A stretch of 64,000 nucleotides of DNA from Aphodosoma sp045126975. GTDB taxonomy: Bacteria > Bacteroidota > Bacteroidia > Bacteroidales > Paludibacteraceae. Location: contig JBGVPL010000006.1 of the NCBI GenBank assembly GCA_045126975.1, positions 4,511 to 68,510 of the forward strand, written 5' to 3'. The notes beneath the pieces were generated by a model, which saw only the letters and a program-made list of their open reading frames with translations, was not told the DNA's origin and ran no database searches. Both the position numbers and the translations under genes were made by a program. Shown here one piece after another: positions 7,546 to 16,902 of the stretch (the stretch's first letter is position 1; each line of letters opens with the position of its first letter).

Positions 7546-9780
7546 ATGAAAAGAATTTTTACTTTATTATTCTGCTTTGCAAGCATTCTTTGCCTAAATG
7601 CTCAAACTGAATGTAAAACAATTGCAGAAATTAAGGCTCAGCCTGATAAAACCTATATTAAATATACAGGTACTGCTAAAACAACGTTCTATAATGGACA
7701 TGGTACATCATCACAAGGTCTTTTTATGGAAGACGAAACAGGTGGTATCTTGTTAAAATCATATCTTCATTCTGCTCGAACTGAAGATCCATACGGAGGT
7801 TCTGGCAAAGGTTGGATTCAAGATGGTATGATGGTTACAAATATCGTTGGTACTTGGGGCAAAGGTTCTACAGGTACAGCTCCTGGTATTACTATCGCTA
7901 CTGCCGACTTGGAAAATGCTTCAGGCGAAATCACTGCCACAGGCGACCGTTACGAAATCGTTCCTACTCGTGTGACAATGGCTCAATTAGCTGAAAATCT
8001 CTCTGCTTACGAGGGTAAAGCTATTATCGTTACAGACGCTAATTTGACACAAGAAAATGGTAAATATTTCTTGAATGGTATCCCTTACTATTCAAGCAAA
8101 GTGTCAGTGAAAACACCAGTGGCTGGTGAATTTGCAGGTATTTATTTAGGCGAGCAATATAATCGTTTCTTCTTGATGTCAGCAGAACACACTAAACCAA
8201 CTGAGTTCCTCACATTCTCTGATATGTCAGCTTATTATAAAAGCGTAAGTGTTGAGGCTGCTGACGCAGGCGTAAGAGGTGCTGTGCTTGTCAATTATGT
8301 TACTAAAGTAGATGATACTAAAACTGCTATATTTGCGCAATATAAAGGTCTTACTGGTCTTTTGAACGAAGGTATCACAATCTTTGTAAATGGAGAAACT
8401 AATGTTCAAGCTGGCGATAGCATCGATGGTATCTATGGTAAATATACTGATGCATATAAAAATAATGCAGTTGTTAAAGACTTCAAAGGTGCATTCTTTA
8501 CTCAATCAGCGGATAAAGCATTCAATGTTCGTAATAGTAACAATCCAGAAATAGTCAATTCAGGGGTAAATTTCTCAGACCTATTAACCAATAAGGTTTG
8601 TATGAATTATGCGTCACAACTTATATCGTCACGTTATAGCGGTGAATTATACTCTGTAGATAATAAATATATGTTCAAAATATCGTATGAAATTAGTAAT
8701 CCAGGAGAGGACTCAGATGAACTTATTGCTGTGTATGACTCTATTCGCGTTATCGGGTCTAATGGATTAGATTTAAGCAAACATATAGGAAATAACATTT
8801 TATTGTCAGGTATTTATGATGCACGAGTGATTTATACAGACGAACCAACAATTATTATTCGTGATGCAAAAGATATCCTTGTGTCATATTATTCATATAA
8901 CAACATAGCAGAATTACATGCAGCAGGCGAACCTATCTCTGATGCTGTTGTATATGGTTTGAATAATGATGTTGTTGTTACATATAAACGCACACAAGTA
9001 AATCAAGGTATAGCACAAACATATGCTTTTATTGAAGATGAAACTGGTGTTTTGGCTCTTGATTTGGCTTCTGGTAATATTGATGCTGTAGCTGGTGATA
9101 AAATTAGAGGCTTAAAAGGTGTGTATAGTGATGGTATTCGTTATGGTTTTGATAGGTATCATGCTCCTCAATATAAATTGCTTGAAGGTGTGGTGCCTGA
9201 AATTATTAGTGAAGACAATCAACCAAATATTCTTAAAGCAACTTTGAAAGAAGTTATTTGTGATACTATGAAATATTGTAGTCATATAGTGGAAATATCT
9301 AATGTGGGTGGTTCATATCGTCATTATTCAGACTTTACAGGTGAAACAGATGACTATTTTATTTATGATATGGATTCTCCTGAATTTGAAATGCATTATT
9401 CATTAGGTTCTGAAGTTGGTTCTGTTGATCCAGATGCGTTAGGTATTGATAAAATTATGGGTGAGAATTTTATTTTGACAGCATTAATGAATTTTAATTG
9501 TCTTAATGGTTATTATGTATTCTATGCATTAAAGCTTGAAAAAGCAAACGAACCAATGGTGAATATAGATAACAACCAAATCTCTGATGTTAAAGTGTAT
9601 TCTTCTAATGGAACTCTTTATATAGAAACTATAGGAGGGCAATCTCTTGAGGTATATACTGTAGCTGGACAATGTATTTATGCAACTACAAATTCATCTA
9701 ATTTGACCGAAATCAATGATTTGGAAGGTGTTGTTGTTGTAAAAGTTAATGGCGAAGTCTATAAAACAATTGTAAAATAA
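7546..9780 (+). CDS. Secreted T9SS cargo protein, family B (OB-like repeats)
   Basis: A 744-residue protein with a signal peptide (1-20, ending LNAQ) and family B modules: 'CKTIAEIKAQPDKTYIKYTG…GLFMEDETGGILLKS' at about 22-80, a middle module near 220-310 (EAADAGVRGAVLVNYVT, AGDSIDGIYGKY), and a third near 450-530 (GVLALDL, AGDKIRGLKGVY). The final 70 residues (VKVYSSNGTLYIETIGG…VVVKVNGEVYKTIVK) look like a degenerate type IX sorting domain. No catalytic signature is visible. Probably an exported surface protein made of OB-like beta domains (inference). Confidence 0.85.
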   Translation: MKRIFTLLFCFASILCLNAQTECKTIAEIKAQPDKTYIKYTGTAKTTFYNGHGTSSQGLFMEDETGGILLKSYLHSARTEDPYGGSGKGWIQDGMMVTNIVGTWGKGSTGTAPGITIATADLENASGEITATGDRYEIVPTRVTMAQLAENLSAYEGKAIIVTDANLTQENGKYFLNGIPYYSSKVSVKTPVAGEFAGIYLGEQYNRFFLMSAEHTKPTEFLTFSDMSAYYKSVSVEAADAGVRGAVLVNYVTKVDDTKTAIFAQYKGLTGLLNEGITIFVNGETNVQAGDSIDGIYGKYTDAYKNNAVVKDFKGAFFTQSADKAFNVRNSNNPEIVNSGVNFSDLLTNKVCMNYASQLISSRYSGELYSVDNKYMFKISYEISNPGEDSDELIAVYDSIRVIGSNGLDLSKHIGNNILLSGIYDARVIYTDEPTIIIRDAKDILVSYYSYNNIAELHAAGEPISDAVVYGLNNDVVVTYKRTQVNQGIAQTYAFIEDETGVLALDLASGNIDAVAGDKIRGLKGVYSDGIRYGFDRYHAPQYKLLEGVVPEIISEDNQPNILKATLKEVICDTMKYCSHIVEISNVGGSYRHYSDFTGETDDYFIYDMDSPEFEMHYSLGSEVGSVDPDALGIDKIMGENFILTALMNFNCLNGYYVFYALKLEKANEPMVNIDNNQISDVKVYSSNGTLYIETIGGQSLEVYTVAGQCIYATTNSSNLTEINDLEGVVVVKVNGEVYKTIVK

Positions 9781-9854
9781 TAATGGCTAATCAATGGGGA
9801 TGCATGATTTATGTGTCCCCATAGTATCTTATATTCACTTCTAAATAATTAAAC

Positions 9855-12683
9855 ATGAAAAAATCAAATCTATTCTTTAAAGGGTTGCTCGCGCTTGTAG
9901 CACTCTTTATCTCTATTTCATCTTTGTCAGCCTACACAACAGTGAAATCATTGGCTGACCTTAAAAAACTATCTGATGGTACTATGGTTATCTTCGAAGG
10001 TGAAGCAATGACAACTATGCACTTATCTCGTAATAATAGTCCTGTGCCAGGTATCTTCATCCAAGACAACAATGGCGAGGCCTTGTTCTTGAAACACCAA
10101 TACTTAATGGCAACTAACACTTGGTTCTCTGACCCTACTTATAATGGTTATAAAATGAACCAAGGTGGTACAGTTGTAATTTCATTCTCAGGTAAATTCC
10201 GAAAAGGAACAACTACAATGCCTGATTATATCGAATTTACTGATGAAGATATGGAATATATCGAATCAGGTTCGACTGACAATCCAATTCCATATAAAGA
10301 ACTTACAGTAGATGAATTGCTCGCAAATCCAGCAAAATATGAATATAATGTTGTTAAAATCACATCTGAAGTAACTAAAAAAGGTTCAGGATTATATGCA
10401 ACATCTTTCTCTTTTGCTAATGCAACAAGCGAAATGAAAATTCACCTCAGTGCACAACTCGAAGGCCGTCAATTCCCAGCTGGTGGTACTTTCTATGGCA
10501 TGTGTGATAAATATGCAGGTAATTATCAATTCCTTGTTCTCGACCGCTATCATATCGAACCTACAGCATTCTTTAATATTGTCGATTTGTATAATTTCGT
10601 GGATGATAAAAACAAATTAGCTGTTAGCAATGTAGAACTCGAAATCAAAGAAGCTGCTCTTGTCAATTATTTTGCAAGTATGCCAATGAATAAAAACTAT
10701 TATATTCAATCTACTTGTAACGGACAAACTGCTGCTTTGTGTGTTTCTGTGGCTTCTCGTAATAATGTTTTAGGCGTTACTGCAGGCGATAGTATTAAAG
10801 GTCTTAAAGGTTTTTATTCAAAACTTGCAGTTGAAAATGGATTCTATAAAGGTTCTATGTTCCGTATTCAAGAAATTAACATAGATAAGATACAAACTAT
10901 CAATTCAGGTAATCATATTGATTGGCAAGAACAAAAAGTTTATAATATTCTCGAAACTCCTTCAATGTTTGAATCTCGTCTTCTTTCGTTGCCTGTTGGA
11001 ACATTCAAAAATGTAAATTTCGTTGAAAATGGTGTTACTGTAGAGCGTATTGCCTTTGTTCAATATGATGGAGATCTTCGTAAAGAATACGACACAATCC
11101 GCGTTCAAATGGCAGGTGGTAAAGACCTAACTCCTTATTTGAATAAACAATATGCAATTATGGGTATCCTCGACCTTTCTGAAGCAATTGCGGCTGGATA
11201 TCCAACAATCCTTCTCCGTGACGAAAACGACTTGATTGGTGATGTAGAATTTGAGAGCATTGGTGCAATGCTTGCAGCAGGTAAACCTCTTTCTACTAAA
11301 GTTACTTATTCAATCAAAAATCCAGTATTAGTTACATATAAATACTATTCTGCAAATACTCAAGGTGATAATGAACACATGTGTGGTTTATATCTCCAAG
11401 ATGCAACTGGTGCAATCCTTTATAAAACAGGACAACCTGTTGAGGGTGTAGTAGAAGGCGACTCTATTACTGGAGTAAAAGGTTCTCTTCAATATGAAGA
11501 TAATATTCCTGGACGTCAAGAACACTATCTTAAAGCACAAGCAACAACTCCTCTTACTGTAAAAAATAGTGGAAATAAACTTGTTCCAGTGAGCGTAACT
11601 CTCGATCAAGTAGTTAATGACCCTATGAGCTATGCTTCTCGTTTGATAAAAATAGAAAATCTTGAAAAAACTATAAAATTCGGTTTCTCACAAGGTTATC
11701 CATACGAAACAGAATTTATTTATCAAAACGGAGCTACAATGAATGTTTTATGGAACAAACTCTATGAAAACATGTCTGTTATTGGTGTTGTTGAATATGG
11801 TATTATGGGTTATGGACTCACAATTTTCCCAATCGAGGTGAAAAATACAACAAAAGCATTTGATGGAACATGTAGCCGTATCAGAGATATTAAAAGCTTA
11901 TCATCAGGTACAGAGTTTACTTATGTAGGTAATGCAACAACAACATTTACTGATTACGAAAATGGTATTCTTATCCAAGATTATACAGGCGGTATTCTTC
12001 TTAAAAATGCAAAACTTGGAGATAAAGGTACTTCAAAAATTAAGTCGGGAATGGTGATTACTAATATTAAAGGTAAATATACTCCTGCATCGGGTGATAT
12101 TCTAGCTTCTATTGAAATTGCTGATACAGATATTAATAATATTACAATCAAAAATTCAAATGCAGGTTTCGAATGTAAAATGACAGATGCAAATGTGTTG
12201 AAATATTTCTATGGCAAATATTATGTAGGTGAAGCTCTTGCATTCCGCAGTCAAGAAATTGCAGCAAATGGAGATGGTACTTATACTATTTACTTTAGAT
12301 ATTATGAATCAGGTAGCGAAGTAGAAACAGTTGTAGAACTTCCTGCAGTTGCCAAAGGTAATATCGATATAACTAAAGGTGAACTCGTTGGTTATGCTCG
12401 TAAATTCAATGGCGTATTGACATTTGTTATCGTTGGAGATGAAATTCCAGAAAAACCTGTAGATGTTGAAGAGGTAGTTATTGCTCGTGACGTATTCATG
12501 TCAGCTACAGGCGAATTGTTTGCACCTGAAGCAACAGCAATTATGGTTTATGATATTAATGGTAGAGTAGTTGCAACAACAGAATCTTCTCAACTTAATA
12601 TCTCTTCGTTGAATAGAGGTGTTTATTTAGTTCGTTCTGTTTATTGTGATGGTGCAATTCAAACAACAAAAGTTATTCGTTAA
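9855..12683 (+). CDS. Secreted T9SS cargo protein, family B, four modules
   Basis: A 942-residue protein, the largest of the array. Signal peptide about 1-27 (ending SSLSA). Four family B modules start near residues 27, 240, 465 and 672; the last (GTEFTYVGNATTTFTDYENG) closely matches the first module of the gene at 3457, pointing to module duplication. The C-terminus (about 875-942, VYDINGRVVATTESS…GVYLVRSVYCDG…TTKVIR) is a clearer type IX sorting domain than in the other family B members. Function unknown; repeated OB-like modules suggest binding, not catalysis. Confidence 0.85.
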   Translation: MKKSNLFFKGLLALVALFISISSLSAYTTVKSLADLKKLSDGTMVIFEGEAMTTMHLSRNNSPVPGIFIQDNNGEALFLKHQYLMATNTWFSDPTYNGYKMNQGGTVVISFSGKFRKGTTTMPDYIEFTDEDMEYIESGSTDNPIPYKELTVDELLANPAKYEYNVVKITSEVTKKGSGLYATSFSFANATSEMKIHLSAQLEGRQFPAGGTFYGMCDKYAGNYQFLVLDRYHIEPTAFFNIVDLYNFVDDKNKLAVSNVELEIKEAALVNYFASMPMNKNYYIQSTCNGQTAALCVSVASRNNVLGVTAGDSIKGLKGFYSKLAVENGFYKGSMFRIQEINIDKIQTINSGNHIDWQEQKVYNILETPSMFESRLLSLPVGTFKNVNFVENGVTVERIAFVQYDGDLRKEYDTIRVQMAGGKDLTPYLNKQYAIMGILDLSEAIAAGYPTILLRDENDLIGDVEFESIGAMLAAGKPLSTKVTYSIKNPVLVTYKYYSANTQGDNEHMCGLYLQDATGAILYKTGQPVEGVVEGDSITGVKGSLQYEDNIPGRQEHYLKAQATTPLTVKNSGNKLVPVSVTLDQVVNDPMSYASRLIKIENLEKTIKFGFSQGYPYETEFIYQNGATMNVLWNKLYENMSVIGVVEYGIMGYGLTIFPIEVKNTTKAFDGTCSRIRDIKSLSSGTEFTYVGNATTTFTDYENGILIQDYTGGILLKNAKLGDKGTSKIKSGMVITNIKGKYTPASGDILASIEIADTDINNITIKNSNAGFECKMTDANVLKYFYGKYYVGEALAFRSQEIAANGDGTYTIYFRYYESGSEVETVVELPAVAKGNIDITKGELVGYARKFNGVLTFVIVGDEIPEKPVDVEEVVIARDVFMSATGELFAPEATAIMVYDINGRVVATTESSQLNISSLNRGVYLVRSVYCDGAIQTTKVIR

Positions 12684-12692
12684 TATTTAATT

Positions 12693-12768
12693 GTAGAGAC
12701 GCAAAATTTTGCGTCTCTTTTTTTTGATTTTATTGGAGACGCAATTTATTGCGTCTCTACTTTTTTTG
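12693..12768. repeat. Palindrome doublet, second copy
   Basis: Palindrome at 12693-12718 with a T-run, then a second at 12736-12760, matching the doublet at 7372-7449. Lies 10 bp after a stop codon and can act as a terminator. Confidence 0.85.
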
Positions 12769-12780
12769 TAAATTAACAAA

Positions 12781-12812
12781 AATTATGAATTATAAATTAT
12801 GAATTATCAATT
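12781..12812. repeat. (GAATTAT)n heptamer array
   Basis: GAATTAT/AAATTAT/GAATTAT/CAATT units with a 7-bp period upstream of the gene at 12858. Confidence 0.75.
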
Positions 12813-12857
12813 AAAATCACTAACTTAGCATTTTATTTTGGATAGGTATATTTTGTA

Positions 12858-13604
12858 ATGGGGTTATTTAAGAAAATTATAGCAGGAGGGCTTGGTTGGG
12901 CTTTTGGAGGTCCTATTGGTGCAATTATAGGAGTAGCACTATCATCTTTATTTGATAGTGATAACTCGTTTGAGTATCAGAAGGTTGAGGAGAAACGTCA
13001 CTCTTACAATTCTACTCGTGGGGCAAATGATTTTCAAGTAGTATTGCTTGTGTTGATGGCTGCCGTGGTGAAGGCAGATGGTAAGGTGGTGAAAGATGAA
13101 TTGTCGGTTGTGAAACGTTTTTTAATCCAAAATTATGGCGAAGAAAGCGCTCGTGAAGCTTGGCAAGTTTTGAATCAGTTGTTGAAACAGAATATCGATG
13201 TTGCAAGTGTTGCTACTCAGTGTGGATTGAATTTGAATTATAGTATTCGTCTTCAGTTGCTTAATATGTTGTTTAGTGTAGCAGCTGGTGATGGAGTGGT
13301 GAATGATACCGAAGTTGCTGTAATTAAAACTATTGCACATTATATGCGTGTAACAGAAGCCGATTTAGCTTCTATTGCTGCAATGTTTACTAAACAATCT
13401 AATCCCGATTGGGCATATCAAGTGCTTGAACTTGAATCTAATTGCACAGATGAAGATATTAAAAAGGCATATCGTCGTATGGCAATGAAATATCATCCCG
13501 ATAAAGTGAATTCGTTAGGTGAAGAGGTGCGACAAAATGCGACAGAGAAGTTCCGTAAAGTGAAAGAGGCGTATGATTATTTAAAACAACAGAGGGGAAT
13601 TTAG
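12858..13604 (+). CDS. TerB-like / J-domain co-chaperone (DjlA-like)
   Basis: A 248-residue protein. A glycine-rich hydrophobic N-terminus (about 5-33, AGGLGWAFGGPIGAIIG) could be membrane associated. A TerB-like helical domain follows (about 55-165) and a C-terminal J domain (about 180-248) contains the HPD motif (KYHPDKVN, near residue 213) that stimulates DnaK ATPase. The order TerB then J domain is that of DjlA-family proteins. The partner would be DnaK, not in this window. Sits 35 bp before the S41 protease gene in the same direction. Confidence 0.85.
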   Translation: MGLFKKIIAGGLGWAFGGPIGAIIGVALSSLFDSDNSFEYQKVEEKRHSYNSTRGANDFQVVLLVLMAAVVKADGKVVKDELSVVKRFLIQNYGEESAREAWQVLNQLLKQNIDVASVATQCGLNLNYSIRLQLLNMLFSVAAGDGVVNDTEVAVIKTIAHYMRVTEADLASIAAMFTKQSNPDWAYQVLELESNCTDEDIKKAYRRMAMKYHPDKVNSLGEEVRQNATEKFRKVKEAYDYLKQQRGI

Positions 13605-13639
13605 GAAGTTGAAAGTTGAAATAAAATCTATTTAGCTTA

Positions 13640-15259
13640 ATGAAAAAAATATTAACAATATTGACCCTTGTTTTTTTGCTTGTGCCACTACATGCAAAAA
13701 AAGATAAGAAATCAGAGGCAGACCAATCCTTTGATGCGATGAAGCATGTTGAAATATATAATAGTGTGTTGCGTGAGTTGGAGATAAATTATGTCGATAC
13801 ATTGAAACATGACAAATTACTCAAACTCTCGCTCGACCGTATGCTTTATGGACTTGATCCCTATACTTCGTATATTCCAGCATCAGATGAAGAGACGCTC
13901 AAACGTCTTCGTTCAGGACAATATGGAGGTATTGGTTCTATAATTACGCTTGTCGATAATAAGCCTTATCTTTCAGAGCCATATTATGGGATGCCTGCAC
14001 AAGCTAATGGATTGCGAGCTGGAGATGAGATACTTGAAATAGATGGAGAAAAATGCGAAGGTAAGTCAATATCAGAAGTTAGCGATATGCTTCGTGGTAA
14101 ACCTCATACCGAGATAGTTGTTAAAGTACGACGTGAAGGAGAAAAGAAAATAATTAAGAAGACATTTTTGCGCGATATAATCCAAATGCCAACAGTGCCT
14201 TATTATGCAGAAGTGGCTGATGGTGTGGGGTATATTGTTATCCTCGATTTTATTGATAGAACAGCTGCTGATTTTGAGAAAGCATTAGCAGAGTTGGTGG
14301 AAAAACATAATATCAACAAGCTAATTATTGATTTGCGTAGTAATGGTGGTGGTTTAGTTGGTCAGGCTGTAGATATAGCTTCTTTGTTTGTGCCAAAAGG
14401 CACCGAGATAGTTTCGATGAAAGGGCGTCATCAAAGTAATAATACAAGTTACAAAACTAAGCGCGACCCGCTTTATCCTAACATGGAATTGTTGTTTTTG
14501 GTTGATGGTAATACCGCTTCGTCGTCGGAAATACTTTCGGGAGCAATGCAAGATTTAGATAGAGCATTTGTGCTTGGTGAACGTACATTCGGTAAAGGAT
14601 TAGTGCAAAATGTGCGTGAATTGCCTTACGATAGTTATCTCAAAGTAACAACAGCAAAATATTATCTTCCATCAGGACGATGTGTGCAAGCAGTAGATTA
14701 TGCCAATCGTCAAAATGGCACTACCCGTGTAATTCCTGATAGTCTTACAAAAGAGTTCCGTACTATCAAGGGGCGCATTGTGCGTGATGGCGGAGGTGTA
14801 ATGCCTGATTCTGTTATTACAGAAGATATTACCTACAATATATCGCATTATTTATATTTGAAACATATCTATTTCAAATATGCAAATCGTTTTGTCAGTC
14901 AGCATTCTACAATTGCATCTGCCGATAAATTCACATTGACAGATGAAGAATATGCTGATTTTTGTACTTTTGTTAAAGAGTCAGGTTTTACTTATCAACT
15001 CGAAAGTAATCGTTATTTGCAAGAGTTACAAGATATGGTAAAGATGGAGGGTTATGATGAGTTGACAAAGGATTTGTTTAACCAATTATCAGAGCAATTA
15101 AAACCTAATGTTGAGAATGATTTACTTCGTTTTCGTGGAGACATACAAGAGATGTTAGAATTGGAGATAGTGAAACGCTATTATTACCAAAAAGGAGCAA
15201 TAGAGTATGGACTCCGTACTGATAATTGGCTTAAAACTGCAATCTCACTACTAAAATAG
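13640..15259 (+). CDS. S41 family C-terminal processing protease (CtpA-like)
   Basis: A 539-residue periplasmic protease. Signal peptide about 1-20; a PDZ domain (about 85-170, GGIGSIITLVDN…GLRAGDEILEIDG) followed by the S41 peptidase core. The catalytic Ser lies in GNTASSSEILSGA (near 292) and the Lys in RTFGKGLVQN (near 318), the usual Ser-Lys spacing of the family. A C-terminal helical extension of about 150 residues follows, as in many Bacteroidota tail-specific proteases. Expected to trim C-termini of periplasmic proteins; specific substrates cannot be told. Confidence 0.92.
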   Translation: MKKILTILTLVFLLVPLHAKKDKKSEADQSFDAMKHVEIYNSVLRELEINYVDTLKHDKLLKLSLDRMLYGLDPYTSYIPASDEETLKRLRSGQYGGIGSIITLVDNKPYLSEPYYGMPAQANGLRAGDEILEIDGEKCEGKSISEVSDMLRGKPHTEIVVKVRREGEKKIIKKTFLRDIIQMPTVPYYAEVADGVGYIVILDFIDRTAADFEKALAELVEKHNINKLIIDLRSNGGGLVGQAVDIASLFVPKGTEIVSMKGRHQSNNTSYKTKRDPLYPNMELLFLVDGNTASSSEILSGAMQDLDRAFVLGERTFGKGLVQNVRELPYDSYLKVTTAKYYLPSGRCVQAVDYANRQNGTTRVIPDSLTKEFRTIKGRIVRDGGGVMPDSVITEDITYNISHYLYLKHIYFKYANRFVSQHSTIASADKFTLTDEEYADFCTFVKESGFTYQLESNRYLQELQDMVKMEGYDELTKDLFNQLSEQLKPNVENDLLRFRGDIQEMLELEIVKRYYYQKGAIEYGLRTDNWLKTAISLLK

Positions 15260-15350
15260 TAACGAGTAATTCTGTAACGAGTAACGAGAACCATCCGGTT
15301 ATAAACAAACGAGCGCAGCGAGTAAGTCCCGCTACTCGTTACTAAAAAAC
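15258..15350. repeat. (AACGAGT)n heptamer arrays, both orientations
   Basis: TAACGAG units after the stop at 15259, then GCGAGTAAG and CTCGTTAC units in the opposite sense, so the 90-bp region could fold back. The same family recurs at 28018, 58137 and 60170. Confidence 0.8.
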
Positions 15351-15364
15351 TAAATATCTAATAT

Positions 15365-16783
15365 ATGAAACAACTTGAAGAACTTTTTGTTCAGTACAAG
15401 CATTCTGCTCCTAAAAGTATAGAGGAGTTGCCTTCTTCTGGCTCAAATCGTCGTTATTTTCGTTTGACTGCTGATGACGATTCAACTATTATTGGCGTTA
15501 TGGGTACGTCGGAAGATGAGAATGTAGCCTTTGTTAAAATAGCAGAACATTTTCTCCGTCAAGGACTTCCTGTGCCTGAAGTATATGGAATGTCTGAGGA
15601 TAAAAAATTCTATATACAACAAGACCTTGGTGATAATATTCTCTTCAAAATGACAGAGAAAGGTCGCACTTGTGGTTCTTTCAATGAGGAAGAACGTGAA
15701 ATGTTGCGTAAAACAATGGCAAAACTTCCTGCACTTCAATTTCTTGGTGCAGAAGGACTTGATTTCAATGTTTGCTATCCTCAACCTGAGTTTGACGAAC
15801 GAATGATTTCATTTGACCTCAACTACTTTAAATATTGTTTCCTTAAAGCAACAGGTATTGAATTCTCTGAAATCAAACTTGAAGATGATTTCCGTCGTAT
15901 GAGCGACATTCTTATGCGTAGTACATCGGCTACATTCCTTTATCGTGATTTCCAATCTCGTAATGTGATGTTCCATAATAATGAGCCTTATTTTATTGAT
16001 TTTCAAGGTGGTCGTAAAGGACCTATCTACTACGACGTGGCATCATTTGTATGGCAAGCTAAGGCAAATTATTCAGAGGAGTTGCGCGAAGAATTGCTCA
16101 AAACCTATCTCGACGCACTTCGTCAGTATATGCCTGTTGATGAAACTTATTTCCGTCAACAATTGCGCCATTTCGTATTGTTCCGTACTTTACAAGTGCT
16201 TGGAGCTTATGGTTTTAGGGGCTATTTCGAAAAGAAACCTCACTTCCTTCAATCAGTGCCATACGCAATGGATAATCTTCGTCGTTTGTTGCGTGAGCCA
16301 TTCAAAGAATATCCATATCTTTCGCAGATACTTAACGAATTGACACAGATGCGTCAGTTCTACGAAATGACACCAGAGCGCAAACTTCAAGTAAAAATCT
16401 ATAGTTTCGCTTATAAAAAAGGTGTTCCAAACGATATGACAGGCAATGGTGGAGGATATGTATTTGACTGTCGTGCTATCAACAATCCTGGTAAATATGA
16501 GCATTATAAACACTTTACTGGCCTTGATAAAGAGGTAATTAAATTCCTTGAAGATGATGGCGAGGTATTTAAATTCTTAGATAATGCTTACCAACTTGTA
16601 GATGCTCACGTACAACGTTTTATCGAACGCAAATTTACTAACCTCATGGTAAGTTTCGGCTGTACTGGCGGTCAACACCGTTCAGTTTATTGCGCTGAAC
16701 GCCTTGCTGAGCATTTAAGCAAGAAGTTTGATATAAAAATCAAAATAATCCACCGCGAACAAGACATCGAAAAAGAACTCTAA
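15365..16783 (+). CDS. Amino-sugar kinase (AmgK-like) fused to RapZ C-terminal domain
   Basis: A 472-residue fusion. Residues 1 to about 320 are an aminoglycoside-phosphotransferase-like kinase with the catalytic loop LYRDFQSRNVMF and metal-binding FIDFQGGRKGP, as in AmgK, which phosphorylates MurNAc/GlcNAc at the anomeric carbon. Residues about 365-472 match the RapZ C-terminal domain (VSFGCTGGQHRSVY near 430), which in RapZ binds glucosamine-6-phosphate and RNA. The following gene is a MurU-like nucleotidyltransferase, the next step in the AmgK-MurU recycling route, which supports the kinase assignment. What the RapZ part senses here is inference. Confidence 0.85.
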   Translation: MKQLEELFVQYKHSAPKSIEELPSSGSNRRYFRLTADDDSTIIGVMGTSEDENVAFVKIAEHFLRQGLPVPEVYGMSEDKKFYIQQDLGDNILFKMTEKGRTCGSFNEEEREMLRKTMAKLPALQFLGAEGLDFNVCYPQPEFDERMISFDLNYFKYCFLKATGIEFSEIKLEDDFRRMSDILMRSTSATFLYRDFQSRNVMFHNNEPYFIDFQGGRKGPIYYDVASFVWQAKANYSEELREELLKTYLDALRQYMPVDETYFRQQLRHFVLFRTLQVLGAYGFRGYFEKKPHFLQSVPYAMDNLRRLLREPFKEYPYLSQILNELTQMRQFYEMTPERKLQVKIYSFAYKKGVPNDMTGNGGGYVFDCRAINNPGKYEHYKHFTGLDKEVIKFLEDDGEVFKFLDNAYQLVDAHVQRFIERKFTNLMVSFGCTGGQHRSVYCAERLAEHLSKKFDIKIKIIHREQDIEKEL

Positions 16784-16785
16784 AT

Positions 16786-16895
16786 TAGTTATTAGTGTTT
16801 AGTTATTAACGATAAAATATACACTATACACTATACACTATACACTATTAACTAATCATTATCCACTATTCATTACTAACTACTAATTACTCATT
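16786..16895. repeat. Heptamer arrays (TTAGTTA)n, (TACACTA)n, (CATTACT)n
   Basis: Three successive 7-bp-period arrays fill the gap: TTAGTTA/TTAGTGT, four copies of TACACTA, then CATTACT/AACTACT/AATTACT. Nothing else is visible in this gap. Confidence 0.85.
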
Positions 16896-16902
16896 AAATA
16901 AA

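Noticed and set aside
16810..16860. CRISPR-like regular repeats
   Set aside because: The arrays are direct tandem heptamers without unique spacers, and no cas genes are present in the window.
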